From assembly GCA_910577435.1 (NCBI GenBank), contig CAJTLV010000001.1:367635-431634 (forward strand): a DNA stretch of 64,000 bases. The letters run 5' to 3'. Positions 1 to 8,568 of this stretch are shown here, one piece after another. Position 1 is the stretch's first letter; every line of letters starts with the position of its first letter. A model generated the notes under the pieces. That model was not told the DNA's origin. It did no database searches and was given only the letters and a program-made list of their open reading frames with translations. The stretch comes from an uncultured Christensenella sp. (GTDB taxonomy: Bacteria; Bacillota; Clostridia; Christensenellales; Pumilibacteraceae). The translations under genes were made by a program, and so were the position numbers.

Positions 1-96
1 ACCCCGAATCGAACCGCGCCGCGCCATCGAGAATGATTATACACAAACACGAAAAGAACACTCTATTCCGTCTTTCGCTCCGTCCGTCGGCGCAAG

Positions 97-834
97 TCAA
101 TTCGTTTCATCTTTCGAAACACACTCTTCTTTGGCTTCTTGAACTTTCGCTTTTTTCGTCTTTCTCTTTCTGAATTTTTCGAGACAGAACAAATATGCAA
201 AAAGTATCGCCGAACCGACTAGAATTACGAACCACCATTTAAGTGGCGTGCCTGCAACGAGCGGCGCGTCGATCTGCATAGCTTCGGGCATTTTGCATAC
301 GTCGAGCAGAAACAGACCGTACACTGTATACGCGCACATTCCTATCGGAAACATCTTCCATTGTTTGAGCGACGGCGAAAACCATTTACACTGAACGAGC
401 AATACGCACAGTATAAAACCGAAAGAATGGTGAAGCAAACCGGAAATCGTAGGCGAAAAGAATATGCTGTCGCCCTGCCCCAAAAAATACGGATAAAACA
501 CACAGGCGATACCGCCGACGCTCTCCAACCAGAACAGAAAATCGTACATTCTGTTCTTAGGCTTGCCCAGCAATACGCAGACCGACAGTAACAGGCTCGA
601 CATTCCGCAGTACGAGTTGGGCAACAGCCATACGGCATTATCGTGCCACACCGCCAAAGCAATGCGGTTGTACAGCGTCATTACCAGCAACACGCACGCG
701 ACGCTTTTTATCATTACGGTTTTGCTCTTATCGGTTTTGAGCGCAAACTGCGTCACGAGTACGACCGCCGTCGCAACGACGAAAAACAATACTATATACA
801 CTATATGTTCGGTTCCGTAGAGTTTGGGCGGCAT
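97..834 (-). CDS. YwaF/TMEM164-like integral membrane protein
   Basis: This 245-residue protein has about seven hydrophobic helices and a short Lys/Glu-rich cytoplasmic tail. It opens with a GTEH motif after the first few residues, and has histidines in helical stretches (AVWHDNAV, LLHHSFGF), which fits the TIGR02206/YwaF family of conserved membrane proteins of unknown function. The ATG at 834 is supported by a strong ribosome site (GGAGGT, spacing 4) and by a sigma-A promoter just upstream. It is a single-gene unit downstream of clpX on the same strand, separated by the clpX terminator. Family assignment is from overall pattern recognition; no enzymatic role can be stated. Confidence 0.7.
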   Translation of the reverse strand: MPPKLYGTEHIVYIVLFFVVATAVVLVTQFALKTDKSKTVMIKSVACVLLVMTLYNRIALAVWHDNAVWLLPNSYCGMSSLLLSVCVLLGKPKNRMYDFLFWLESVGGIACVFYPYFLGQGDSIFFSPTISGLLHHSFGFILCVLLVQCKWFSPSLKQWKMFPIGMCAYTVYGLFLLDVCKMPEAMQIDAPLVAGTPLKWWFVILVGSAILFAYLFCLEKFRKRKTKKAKVQEAKEECVSKDETN

Positions 835-865
835 ACTACCTCCGTTTTTCCCGTTCGTTTTTCTA

Positions 866-894
866 AGTATACATTATTTTTCTAGATAATGCAA
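866..894 (-). promoter_or_regulatory. sigma-A promoter of the YwaF-like gene
   Basis: Reading the minus strand, TTGCAT and TATACT are separated by 17 bases and lie about 30 bases before the ribosome site of the YwaF-like gene. Confidence 0.6.
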
Positions 895-903
895 GCCTGC
901 GGC

Positions 904-936
904 AAGTAAAAAGCGACAGCCGTTTTGCCATCGCTT
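904..936 (-). terminator. Rho-independent terminator after clpX
   Basis: On the minus strand a 10-bp stem (AAGCGATGGC with GCTGTCGCTT, two G-U pairs) with a six-base loop is followed by a run of T. It lies just past the clpX stop codon and ends the tig-clpP-clpX unit. Confidence 0.7.
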
Positions 937-960
937 CTTATATTTACATTTCGTATGTGA

Positions 961-2250
961 CTATGCCGCGTCCTTTACGACTTTCGGCGGCTTGCCTTCT
1001 TTGATCGTGTCCGACGTTACGACTATCTCCTTTATCGACTTATCGGACGGAACGGTGTACATAATATCGAGCATTGCGTTCTCGACGATAGTCCTCAATC
1101 CGCGAGCGCCCGTGTGCAGTTCTATCGCTTTGTCGGCTATCGCGGCAAGCGCCGTTTCATCGAACTTCAAGCTCACGTCGTCAAGTTCCAACAGTTTGAC
1201 GTACTGCTTTACTATGGCGTTCTTCGGCTCGGTCAATACGCGCACAAGATCTTCCGATTTAAGATCTTTAAGCGCTACGGTTACCGGCACACGCCCCACA
1301 AGCTCCGGAATAAGTCCGAACTTGATGAGATCTTGCGGTTGCACCTTAGGCAACACCTCGTCGGCAGATTTGTCGCTGTGCAGTTCGCCGCCGAAGCCGA
1401 TACGCGTTTTGCCCAGTCTGTCCGAAACGATTTTGTCCAAACCCACAAACGCACCGCCGAGTATAAACAGAACGTTTGTCGTATCCATATGGATAAATTC
1501 CTGTTGGGGGTGCTTGCGTCCGCCGTTGGGCGGTATGCTCGATACCGTACTCTCTATGATTTTGAGCAGAGACTGCTGAACGCCTTCGCCGGATACGTCG
1601 CGAGTGATCGAGACGTTCTCGCTCTTTCTCGCGATCTTGTCTACCTCGTCTATATAAATGATCCCGCGCTCGGCGGCGGCGATGTCGTAGTCGGCGTTCT
1701 TTATGAGCCGCAACAGAATATTCTCCACGTCCTCGCCGACATAACCCGCTTCGGTGAGCGTCGTCGCGTCGACCATAGCGAACGGCACGTTCAATATCTT
1801 TGACAGAGTTTGCGCAAGCAGTGTTTTGCCGCAACCGGACGGACCGAACATAAGAATGTTGCTCTTGTTCAGTTCCACATCCGTACTCATACCGCGTTCC
1901 GCCGCAGTACGCTCGTCGTCTCGGTTTCTGCCCTTGACGGTATTTTTCAGATTGTAATTGACCCTTTTATAGTGGTTATACACCGCGACGGACAGTACGC
2001 GTTTAGCTTCGTCCTGACCGATGATGTACTTATCAAGTTCCGCTTTCATCTGTTCGGGCGGCATAAGCGCTACCGAATCTCCGACAGGCGCCGACGTTTG
2101 CTCTTCCAGCTGTTGCCTGCAAATAGCGACGCACTCGTTGCAGATATATACGTTATCACCCGGCGCGGCAATCAAATGCTCCACTTTCTCTTCGGGTTTG
2201 CCGCAGAACGAACAGTGCGGCTGATCGGTATATACAGTCTTTTTTGCCAT
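961..2250 (-). CDS. clpX: ATP-dependent Clp protease ATP-binding subunit ClpX
   Basis: ClpX is the AAA+ unfoldase that recognises tagged proteins and feeds them to ClpP in the cytoplasm. At 429 residues it has the usual length. The N-terminal zinc-binding domain has four cysteines (CSFC near residue 14 and CNEC near 37). Walker A is GPSGCGKT, followed by the GYVGED pore-1 region, and Walker B reads IIYIDEVDK. It is the last gene of tig-clpP-clpX, 95 bases after clpP. That order is classic for Bacillota and proteobacteria alike and supports delivery of substrates to the neighbouring peptidase. The identification is secure. Confidence 0.97.
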   Translation of the reverse strand: MAKKTVYTDQPHCSFCGKPEEKVEHLIAAPGDNVYICNECVAICRQQLEEQTSAPVGDSVALMPPEQMKAELDKYIIGQDEAKRVLSVAVYNHYKRVNYNLKNTVKGRNRDDERTAAERGMSTDVELNKSNILMFGPSGCGKTLLAQTLSKILNVPFAMVDATTLTEAGYVGEDVENILLRLIKNADYDIAAAERGIIYIDEVDKIARKSENVSITRDVSGEGVQQSLLKIIESTVSSIPPNGGRKHPQQEFIHMDTTNVLFILGGAFVGLDKIVSDRLGKTRIGFGGELHSDKSADEVLPKVQPQDLIKFGLIPELVGRVPVTVALKDLKSEDLVRVLTEPKNAIVKQYVKLLELDDVSLKFDETALAAIADKAIELHTGARGLRTIVENAMLDIMYTVPSDKSIKEIVVTSDTIKEGKPPKVVKDAA

Positions 2251-2345
2251 TAAAAATAAATCTCCGAAATCTTTTAATTATGCTTGCTCCGAACCGTTGC
2301 GGCAAGCCGCGCGCTCGAAATCGCCGATTCGACGAAACACACGCG

Positions 2346-2951
2346 TTACGCGCGCTTGGTGACTATGCCGTCGATAATTCCGTATGCTTTTGCCTCTTCG
2401 GCAAACATATAGTTGTCGCGATCCGTATCGCGCTCTATACGCTCCAACGGCTGATTGCAGTTGCGCGCGAGTATCGTATTCATACGCTTCTTAATGCGCA
2501 GAATATGCTCTGCGGTAATGGCGATGTCACTCGCCTGACCCTGCGCGCCGCCAAGCGGCTGATGTATCATAATTTCACTGTTTGGCAGTGCGAATCGCTT
2601 GCCGCGCGCACCGCTCGACAACAGGAATGCACCCATCGACGCAGCCATACCGACGCATATCGTTTCGACGTCGCACTTGATATAATTCATCGTATCGTAT
2701 ATCGCCATACCCGCCGAAATAGATCCGCCCGGACTGTTGATATACAGCGAAATGTCCTTTCCCTCGCCCTTGCTTTCCAAATACATAAGCTGTGCAACGA
2801 CAAGATCGGCGGTTACGTCCGTAATCTCACCGGTGAGGAACACGACACGATCTTCGAGCATACGCGAAAAAATGTCATACGAACGCTCACCGCGATTGGT
2901 CTGTTCCACGACCATAGGTACGAGATCGTTAACAATAATATCCTTTTTCAT
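2346..2951 (-). CDS. clpP: ATP-dependent Clp protease proteolytic subunit ClpP
   Basis: ClpP is the tetradecameric serine peptidase that works with ClpX. The catalytic triad is visible: Ser in GMAASMGAF, His in MIHQPLGG, and Asp in the DTDRDNYM segment. The protein is 201 residues from the ATG at 2951, which has GGAGATG just upstream. A Met five codons further out (2966) is open but would leave no good ribosome site, so the shorter start is preferred. It sits between tig and clpX in one unit driven from the promoter before tig. Confidence 0.97.
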   Translation of the reverse strand: MKKDIIVNDLVPMVVEQTNRGERSYDIFSRMLEDRVVFLTGEITDVTADLVVAQLMYLESKGEGKDISLYINSPGGSISAGMAIYDTMNYIKCDVETICVGMAASMGAFLLSSGARGKRFALPNSEIMIHQPLGGAQGQASDIAITAEHILRIKKRMNTILARNCNQPLERIERDTDRDNYMFAEEAKAYGIIDGIVTKRA

Positions 2952-3001
2952 ATCACATCTCCACAACTTTAATACCGATCGATTTCCGAATTTTACTCGG
3001 A

Positions 3002-4495
3002 TTATTTATCGGCACTTTCTTCCGTCTTTTTCGCAGTCGTCTTTTTGGCTGCGGGTTTCTTCTCGGAAGCCGTTTTATCTGCCGCATCCGCCTTTTTCGT
3101 TGCGGTTTTTTTAGCCGCAGGCGCTTTCGCCGTTTCGGACTTTTCAGTTGTATCGGACTTCTTTGCCGCAGTCTTTTTCGCAGGCTTATCGGCAACGTCT
3201 TTACTATCCTCGTCGAGTATGAACTCGTTGTTCGACAAAAGCAGATCGAAGAATTTGTCGAGAAGCAGATCGTTCTTCGCAACGGCAACAGCCGACGCGC
3301 CGTGATGATGTTCCTCGTGCTCGCATTGCTTGCGGAACGCTTCGTCCGAATCAAACTTCTTCTGCACTTCCTCGTCGGTCACTTCGAGCTTTTCCGCGTC
3401 TATTATCGCGCGCATTACCTCGCGAGTCTTTACGTTACGCTCGGCGGATTCGCGGCGCTCCGATCTGAACTGCGCCACAGACGACTTGTTGTATTTGAGA
3501 TAGTCGTCGACGCCGATACCGTAATGCGACAGGTTGTGCTCCATTTCGTGGAACATTCTGTCGATTTCCGCGTCGACTATCTTGGCGGGTATCTCGCACT
3601 CCGCACGGTCTACGACAGCCGCTACGACCGCGTCGATACGCTCGTTGCGCTGACGGTCCGCCGCCGCTTTTTCGAGATCGGCTTTGAGTCCCGTCTTGTA
3701 CGCGTCGACTGTCTCGTACTTGGTATGCGACTTGACAAACTCGTCGTCGAGCGCGGGAACTTCCTCGACGCGCACCTCGTGAGCGGTCACGTGGAAAACA
3801 GCGTCCTTGCCCTTTAAGTTTTCGGCGTGATAGTCTTCGGGGAACTTGACTTTAACGTCGCGCTCATCGCCCGCTTTTACGCCTATGAGCTGATCCTCGA
3901 AGCCGGGAATAAACGAGTTACTGCCGAGTTTAAGCTCGTGACCTTCCGCCTTACCTCCCTCAAATTCGACGCCGTCGACTGTACCGACAAAGTCGATGGT
4001 CACGGTGTCGCCGTTTTTCGCCGCACGGTCGACGGTGACGAGGCGTGCGGCGTGTTTGAGATCCTGATCGATACGGTCGGTCAAATCGCCGTCGCTTACA
4101 TTATACTCAATCTTGCGAAGTTTAATACCTTTATATTCGCCCAGCTTTGCGTCGGGATAGAGCGAAACCGTGAGCGTGAACGCGAAAGCGTAGCCGTCTT
4201 CCGGTTTATCGAACGCAACGTCGGGCTGTCCGAATACGCGAAGCTCGGAATGCTTATCCATTTCCTCGCCGTATATCCGATTGATGCAAGCGTCGACTGC
4301 GGCGTCGAAGAATACGCCCGCACCGTAATGCATTTCTATATACTTGCGCGACGCTTTGCCGGGACGGAAACCGGGTATTTTATAACGCTTTTTGGTGCGG
4401 TTGTAAGCGTCGTTGATCTCCGCCTCCCATTCCGCATTGTCGAGCGCGATCTTAAACGTCGCTTCGGTTGCTTTCTTATCGAATGTGGATTTCAT
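3002..4495 (-). CDS. tig: Trigger factor with long Lys/Ala-rich C-terminal tail
   Basis: Trigger factor is the ribosome-bound chaperone with peptidyl-prolyl isomerase activity that meets nascent chains. The ribosome-docking signature is present as GFRPGKA near residue 43, followed by the FKBP-like domain (GDTVTIDFVGTVDG near 165) and the helical C-terminal chaperone domain. The ordinary protein ends around residue 430; here about 65 further residues of repeated AAKK/ATKK-type sequence follow, rich in Lys, Ala, Thr and Asp and probably disordered, resembling a histone H1-like tail. The start ATG has GGAGGAATAA directly upstream. It is the first gene of the tig-clpP-clpX operon. Confidence 0.95.
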   Translation of the reverse strand: MKSTFDKKATEATFKIALDNAEWEAEINDAYNRTKKRYKIPGFRPGKASRKYIEMHYGAGVFFDAAVDACINRIYGEEMDKHSELRVFGQPDVAFDKPEDGYAFAFTLTVSLYPDAKLGEYKGIKLRKIEYNVSDGDLTDRIDQDLKHAARLVTVDRAAKNGDTVTIDFVGTVDGVEFEGGKAEGHELKLGSNSFIPGFEDQLIGVKAGDERDVKVKFPEDYHAENLKGKDAVFHVTAHEVRVEEVPALDDEFVKSHTKYETVDAYKTGLKADLEKAAADRQRNERIDAVVAAVVDRAECEIPAKIVDAEIDRMFHEMEHNLSHYGIGVDDYLKYNKSSVAQFRSERRESAERNVKTREVMRAIIDAEKLEVTDEEVQKKFDSDEAFRKQCEHEEHHHGASAVAVAKNDLLLDKFFDLLLSNNEFILDEDSKDVADKPAKKTAAKKSDTTEKSETAKAPAAKKTATKKADAADKTASEKKPAAKKTTAKKTEESADK

Positions 4496-4554
4496 TTATT
4501 CCTCCGAGTGGGACGCCGCGATTACAGGCGTTCCGAATATAGATTAACCATATT

Positions 4555-4583
4555 ATTCTATCACTTACTAAACGCCTTGTCAA
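4555..4583 (-). promoter_or_regulatory. Strong sigma-A promoter of tig-clpP-clpX
   Basis: On the minus strand TTGACA, a 17-base spacer and TAGAAT precede the tig ribosome site; the predicted leader is about 50 bases. I see no CIRCE or CtsR-type repeat next to it. Confidence 0.8.
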
Positions 4584-4647
4584 TCTTTTTAATTACTTCT
4601 TTTGGGAAAGAAGTAAGCTGAAAAACATTATGCGGACGCTTGTACTG

Positions 4648-4676
4648 TTTACATTCCCGCCGCAATGTGATACAAT
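4648..4676 (+). promoter_or_regulatory. Promoter of rqcH, predicted leaderless
   Basis: TTTACA, a 17-base spacer and TACAAT. Counting seven positions from the end of the -10 box puts +1 at 4683, which is the A of the rqcH ATG. No Shine-Dalgarno sequence lies between the -10 box and the start codon. Confidence 0.65.
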
Positions 4677-4682
4677 AAATAT

Positions 4683-6356
4683 ATGCCTAAGGACGCACTC
4701 ACAATCTACCGCGCGGCGAAAGAGCTCGAAACGCTCGTCGGCGGGCGCATAGACAAAGTAAATATGCCGGACAAAGAGACGCTGTTGCTATCCGTTCATA
4801 CGAGCGGACACGGCAATTTCCGACTGATTCTATCCTGCAATCCGTCGTTGCCGCGCGCGCATGTCACGACGCGCAAATACTCTAATCCCGACGTGGCGAC
4901 AGGCGTTCTTATGTACTTTCGCAAGCGCCTGACCGGTGCCGTCGTCATCGAGATCGCGGCGGACAAAACGGAACGGATAATTACGTTCGAACTGTCCGCG
5001 CTAGACGAGCTTCGCGAGCGTGTGCGCTACTCTCTCGCCGTCGAGCTTACGGGGAAATGCGCGAATATAATATTCATAGAAAACGGGATCATCGGCAACT
5101 GTCTGCGCAGGGTCAGTGCGGAAGCACCCGGAAAACGCGCCGTACTCGTCGGTCTGCCCTACACGCTCCCCAATCCGACGGGGCGCATCGGCGTATTCGA
5201 CGGAGACGGCCTTAAAGCGGCGGTAACGAAAATGAACGGTTGCTCCGCGCAACACGCAATAAATAAATGCGTTGCGGGTCTCGGTTCGACAACCGTCGAC
5301 GAACTGTTTTTCAGACTTAATATCGGCGACGACGTTATGCCGTCGGACGACGTTACCGACAAGTTTATCCTTGCCGCGCGAGCACTCTATTCAGCTCCGC
5401 TCGCGCCCGTCGCGACGTTCGACGACGACGGAAAGCCTCTCGATTTTTTCACCGAGCGTTACGCGAGTTGCGGCGGCAACGAATGCGCATACGCCACGCT
5501 CAACGCCGCTATGGACGCGTACTATTCGGCGCTGTTCGACGCGGCGGAGCTTGCTTTGCGGTTAAAACCTCTGAAAGCGGCGGTCAAGTCGGCAATCAAT
5601 AAAAACAGAAAGCGACGCGCCGATGCATCGGCGACGCTGGAAGAAAGCGAACGTTGCGAAACGGACAGAGTGTTCGGCGAGCTTATAACGGCAAACATTT
5701 ACAGAATAAATCGCGGCGACTCGTCCGTCACGGCGGAAAATTGGTACGACGAAGGCAAGCCGACTACGGTAAAGCTCGACCCGCTCAAATCTGCCGCACA
5801 AAACGCGGCGGCATATTTTAAGGCGTACAATAAAAAGAAAAAAGCGGCGACATATGCGCAAGCGGCGCTGAACGCGGCGGAAGATATGCTCTATCGTCTG
5901 GACGGAATATCCGCAGAACTCGAACTTTGCACAACCGAACCGGAACTTTGCGAAGTGCGCGCGGAACTCGAAAAACTCGGGTTGATGAAACCCGAAAACA
6001 AAAAGAAAAAAACCGCGCCGACGCCGTCCGAACCGTACTCCGCCGACATATTCGGAGCGACTCTTTTCGTAGGCAAAAACCACGCCCAGAACGACCGCAT
6101 AACACGCGGAGCGGCGCGTACCGATACTTGGCTGCACGTAAAAGATGCGCACGGCAGTCACGCCGTACTCAAAACCCCGTCGCCTACCGACGAACAGATA
6201 ACGCGCGCCGCAGAGATAGCCGCATACTTTTCGCAGGCACGCGGTTCCGATAACGTCGCCGTTGACTATACGCTTATCAAGTACGTATACCCGCACGGCG
6301 GAGGAAAAGTAGAATATAAAGAATATAAAACGGTGTTCGTCAAACCGAAAATTTAA
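4683..6356 (+). CDS. rqcH: RqcH (NFACT family) ribosome quality-control protein
   Basis: RqcH binds stalled 50S subunits and recruits tRNA-Ala to add C-terminal alanine tails that mark proteins for ClpXP. The NFACT-N domain covers roughly residues 1-200, helical/coiled regions 280-430, and the NFACT-R domain about 440-557 with the signature VGKNHAQND and the WLHVKDAHGSH segment. Length (557) fits the family. The residues at positions 97-98, Asp-Arg in Bacillus RqcH, read Glu-Arg here. It is transcribed divergently from tig-clpP-clpX, a sensible neighbourhood since Ala-tailed products are ClpXP substrates. The start coincides with the predicted transcription start, suggesting a leaderless message. 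Confidence 0.9.
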   Translation: MPKDALTIYRAAKELETLVGGRIDKVNMPDKETLLLSVHTSGHGNFRLILSCNPSLPRAHVTTRKYSNPDVATGVLMYFRKRLTGAVVIEIAADKTERIITFELSALDELRERVRYSLAVELTGKCANIIFIENGIIGNCLRRVSAEAPGKRAVLVGLPYTLPNPTGRIGVFDGDGLKAAVTKMNGCSAQHAINKCVAGLGSTTVDELFFRLNIGDDVMPSDDVTDKFILAARALYSAPLAPVATFDDDGKPLDFFTERYASCGGNECAYATLNAAMDAYYSALFDAAELALRLKPLKAAVKSAINKNRKRRADASATLEESERCETDRVFGELITANIYRINRGDSSVTAENWYDEGKPTTVKLDPLKSAAQNAAAYFKAYNKKKKAATYAQAALNAAEDMLYRLDGISAELELCTTEPELCEVRAELEKLGLMKPENKKKKTAPTPSEPYSADIFGATLFVGKNHAQNDRITRGAARTDTWLHVKDAHGSHAVLKTPSPTDEQITRAAEIAAYFSQARGSDNVAVDYTLIKYVYPHGGGKVEYKEYKTVFVKPKI

Positions 6357-6408
6357 TTTCGAATCGCCGATTTTTATATTCGTCTCAGTCTGTCATAATG
6401 TTCCGCAT

Positions 6409-7167
6409 TTATGCTAATTCACTGTGCTCGGCGGTCGATAATACGGAATGGGTATTCCCCGATCGGCTTGTATACAATTTATACAGACCAACCGCGACGG
6501 CGGTCGACAGATTGAGACTGTCGACGTTTTTCGACTGTTCTATACGCACAGCGCCGAAACGCTCGAACTCCTGCGGAAGCCCCGTCGCCTCGTTGCCGAA
6601 CACGAGCGAATACTTTTTCGCGCCGCTTTCGGCAGTGAACGACTTTTCACGAAACGGACTGCCGCCGAGCATAAACGGAACTATCTCGTTGTCGAATCTT
6701 TTTACATACGCATCGAAACTGTCGAACAGCTCGAAGTTTATGTCGAACACGGTTCCCATACTCGCCCGCACCGTCTTGGGGTCGAATGGATCGACGGCAG
6801 GACGTATGATAGCCAGATCGGCGCAGTCGAATGCCGCCACGTCGCGCACGACGGTGCCGAGATTGCCGGCATTAGACGGGTTGACGAGTACGACGTGGTG
6901 TCTGTCTCCGCTTATCTTCGCGTCGAATTTTCCGAATTCGGCGATGGCGAAACAGTTCTCTTTGGGACTTAAAATATTGAACGCCTTTTCGCTCTCTATG
7001 ATCTCGGCGCCGATCTCTCGCGCTTTCTCGATTACCGCTACCACGTTTGACTTTGGGGATATGTACACCGCGCGCACGTCTTGCGGGCGGCGTTTCATAA
7101 GTTCCATAACGACGGTAGCGCCGAGCGCATACGACACGTCGCCGTCTTTCCTGTATTTTTTTATCAT
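6409..7167 (-). CDS. SpoU/TrmH-family RNA 2'-O-methyltransferase
   Basis: This 252-residue protein has the SPOUT-knot signatures in order: NPSNAGNLGTVVRD (motif 1), VFGNEATGLP (motif 2) and SLNLSTAVAVGLY (motif 3). Together they form the S-adenosylmethionine-binding trefoil. The N-terminal 90 residues resemble the substrate-binding L30e-like part of rRNA methyltransferases, so a 23S rRNA or tRNA 2'-O-ribose target is likely, but the specific target cannot be read from sequence. The ATG has GGAAGAG upstream. It converges with rqcH, whose stop is 52 bases away; I see no convincing terminator hairpin in that gap. Confidence 0.9.
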   Translation of the reverse strand: MIKKYRKDGDVSYALGATVVMELMKRRPQDVRAVYISPKSNVVAVIEKAREIGAEIIESEKAFNILSPKENCFAIAEFGKFDAKISGDRHHVVLVNPSNAGNLGTVVRDVAAFDCADLAIIRPAVDPFDPKTVRASMGTVFDINFELFDSFDAYVKRFDNEIVPFMLGGSPFREKSFTAESGAKKYSLVFGNEATGLPQEFERFGAVRIEQSKNVDSLNLSTAVAVGLYKLYTSRSGNTHSVLSTAEHSELA

Positions 7168-7203
7168 ATTTCTCTTCCAGATCTATACGACATATTCCGA
7201 AAA

Positions 7204-7230
7204 CAAAAACCGCCGCTTATCACGCGACGG
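7204..7230 (-). terminator. Terminator after small membrane protein genes
   Basis: Minus strand: CCGTCGC, seven-base loop, GCGGCGG, then TTTTTG. It lies 11 bases past the stop of the 7241-7561 gene. Confidence 0.7.
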
Positions 7231-7240
7231 TCGAATCCGA

Positions 7241-7561
7241 TTAAGCAACGACAGTCCAGATCAAACCGAACAGCGCGAGTGCGAACAACACACCCATAAT
7301 CGACGCATTTATGATCGCGTTTTTGCGCGCGGGGTCGCGACGGTTCTTCGTCTTGATTATCTTGATAATGCACAGCGTGATCGAAGCTACAGCCGCCGCC
7401 GCATAACAAATGAATCCGGCAAGTAATACGCCCTCGTTGGTGCAAAGTCCTACGATAAGCAGTATAAATCCTGCGATCATAACGAAGTCGCAGACCTGTT
7501 TTAGTCCGAACGGTGTAAAATACCGTACAAATGCGTTTTGTTTTTTGCGTGTGCGTTCCAT
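7241..7561 (-). CDS. Small three-helix membrane protein of unknown function
   Basis: This 106-residue protein has a basic N-terminus, then hydrophobic segments at about residues 24-45, 48-66 and 85-105. I do not recognise a family. The upstream sequence (CGGGTAG) is only a weak ribosome site. It lies 38 bases after another small membrane protein gene on the same strand and just before a clear terminator, so the two are likely cotranscribed, possibly as the tail of the pyr operon. Confidence 0.6.
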   Translation of the reverse strand: MERTRKKQNAFVRYFTPFGLKQVCDFVMIAGFILLIVGLCTNEGVLLAGFICYAAAAVASITLCIIKIIKTKNRRDPARKNAIINASIMGVLFALALFGLIWTVVA

Positions 7562-7598
7562 AAAACTACCCGATTTTATTATTATTCTTTGACGTGGC

Positions 7599-7952
7599 TT
7601 ACAGCAAGCTGGTTACGATACCTACAACAACGAGTATCAAGCAGATGATCCAAATGATGAACCAAGTTCTGCCGTAGTGGTGCGCTATCTTGCAGGACAG
7701 GCATACGGGTATGATCATCGCGATCGTAAAGCAAATGCTTTTTACGTAGCTGAGCGTACTCTCGAACCATGTCCAATGCCAATCCGTGCCGAATGTGCTG
7801 TTTAACGCATTGAGTATACCGAATGTGATCATTATAAGCCCGACGATAACCACCAGCCAAAAAGACAGTTGAAGCATCCAGTACGGCGCAGTGTATGTGT
7901 AGTGCGTCCGCGTGGTTCTCGTCGTTCTGCGAGAACTTCTCTTTGTCGCCAT
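7599..7952 (-). CDS. Small membrane protein with basic Thr/Arg-rich N-terminus
   Basis: This 117-residue protein begins with a Thr/Arg-rich stretch (SSRRTTRTTRTHYTY), followed by three hydrophobic segments near residues 26-50, 69-88 and 95-116. A good ribosome site (GGAGGT, spacing 6) supports the ATG at 7952. No family is recognised. It follows pyrE by 43 bases and precedes another three-helix protein; no catalytic motif is visible. Confidence 0.65.
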   Translation of the reverse strand: MATKRSSRRTTRTTRTHYTYTAPYWMLQLSFWLVVIVGLIMITFGILNALNSTFGTDWHWTWFESTLSYVKSICFTIAMIIPVCLSCKIAHHYGRTWFIIWIICLILVVVGIVTSLL

Positions 7953-7995
7953 ATTATTACCTCCGTAATGAAATTATATTCAAACCAACCGCAGT

Positions 7996-8568
7996 TTATT
8001 TAAGTCCTTTCGAACCCGGCTTGACTGCCGCCGTACCCGCTTTGCACATCGGACACTCTTCGGGTTTATAAGTCTTTACATCGATTTGAAGCAGACTTTC
8101 GTTAGGCACGCCGAAGTCGACCTTGCCGCCGCTCCGATCGACGACCTCCGCAACGGCTACAACGTCCGAGCCGAGCGAACGAACGAGGTCGATCACCTCT
8201 TTTACCGAACCGCCCGTTGTCACTACGTTTTCCGCGATGATCACTTTGCTTCCCTTTTTAAGCTCAAACCCGCGACGGAGCGCGAAGTTGCCGTCCTTTT
8301 CGCGTTCGGCGAACATATTGGGAATGCCGAGTTGCTTTCCGAGTTCGTACCCGAATATTATAGCGCCGACAGCGGGCGAAACTACGACGTCGGCGTTATA
8401 GGCTTTGAGCTTGGGCGCAAGCTCGCGGCAAAGAGTTTCCGATATTTCGCCGTGTTCGAACAGCTTGGCGCACTGCATATATGTATCGGCGTGCAAGCCC
8501 GACGTCAAAATGAAATGCCCGTGCAATACTCCGCCGGACTTTTCGAATAATTCCATTACTTTATTCAA
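7996..8568 (-). CDS. pyrE: Orotate phosphoribosyltransferase (PyrE)
   Basis: PyrE makes OMP from orotate and PRPP. The 190-residue protein belongs to the Thermus-type subfamily: FELKKGSKVII, the PRPP-binding loop ENVVTTGGSVKE, and a C-terminal ECPMCKAG motif. The family usually has ED where this sequence has EN. The start is probably the TTG at 8568: GGAGGG lies 8 bases before it, whereas the in-frame ATG at 8556 would be 20 bases from that site. The start overlaps the pyrD stop by 8 bases, so translation is coupled. It is the last pyr gene of the operon. Confidence 0.93.
   Translation of the reverse strand: MNKVMELFEKSGGVLHGHFILTSGLHADTYMQCAKLFEHGEISETLCRELAPKLKAYNADVVVSPAVGAIIFGYELGKQLGIPNMFAEREKDGNFALRRGFELKKGSKVIIAENVVTTGGSVKEVIDLVRSLGSDVVAVAEVVDRSGGKVDFGVPNESLLQIDVKTYKPEECPMCKAGTAAVKPGSKGLK

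Noticed and set aside
1..18. A TTCGATTC-like stretch on the minus strand resembling a tRNA T-arm at the left edge.
   Set aside because: The flanking bases do not form the five-base T stem, and no acceptor or anticodon arm can be drawn.
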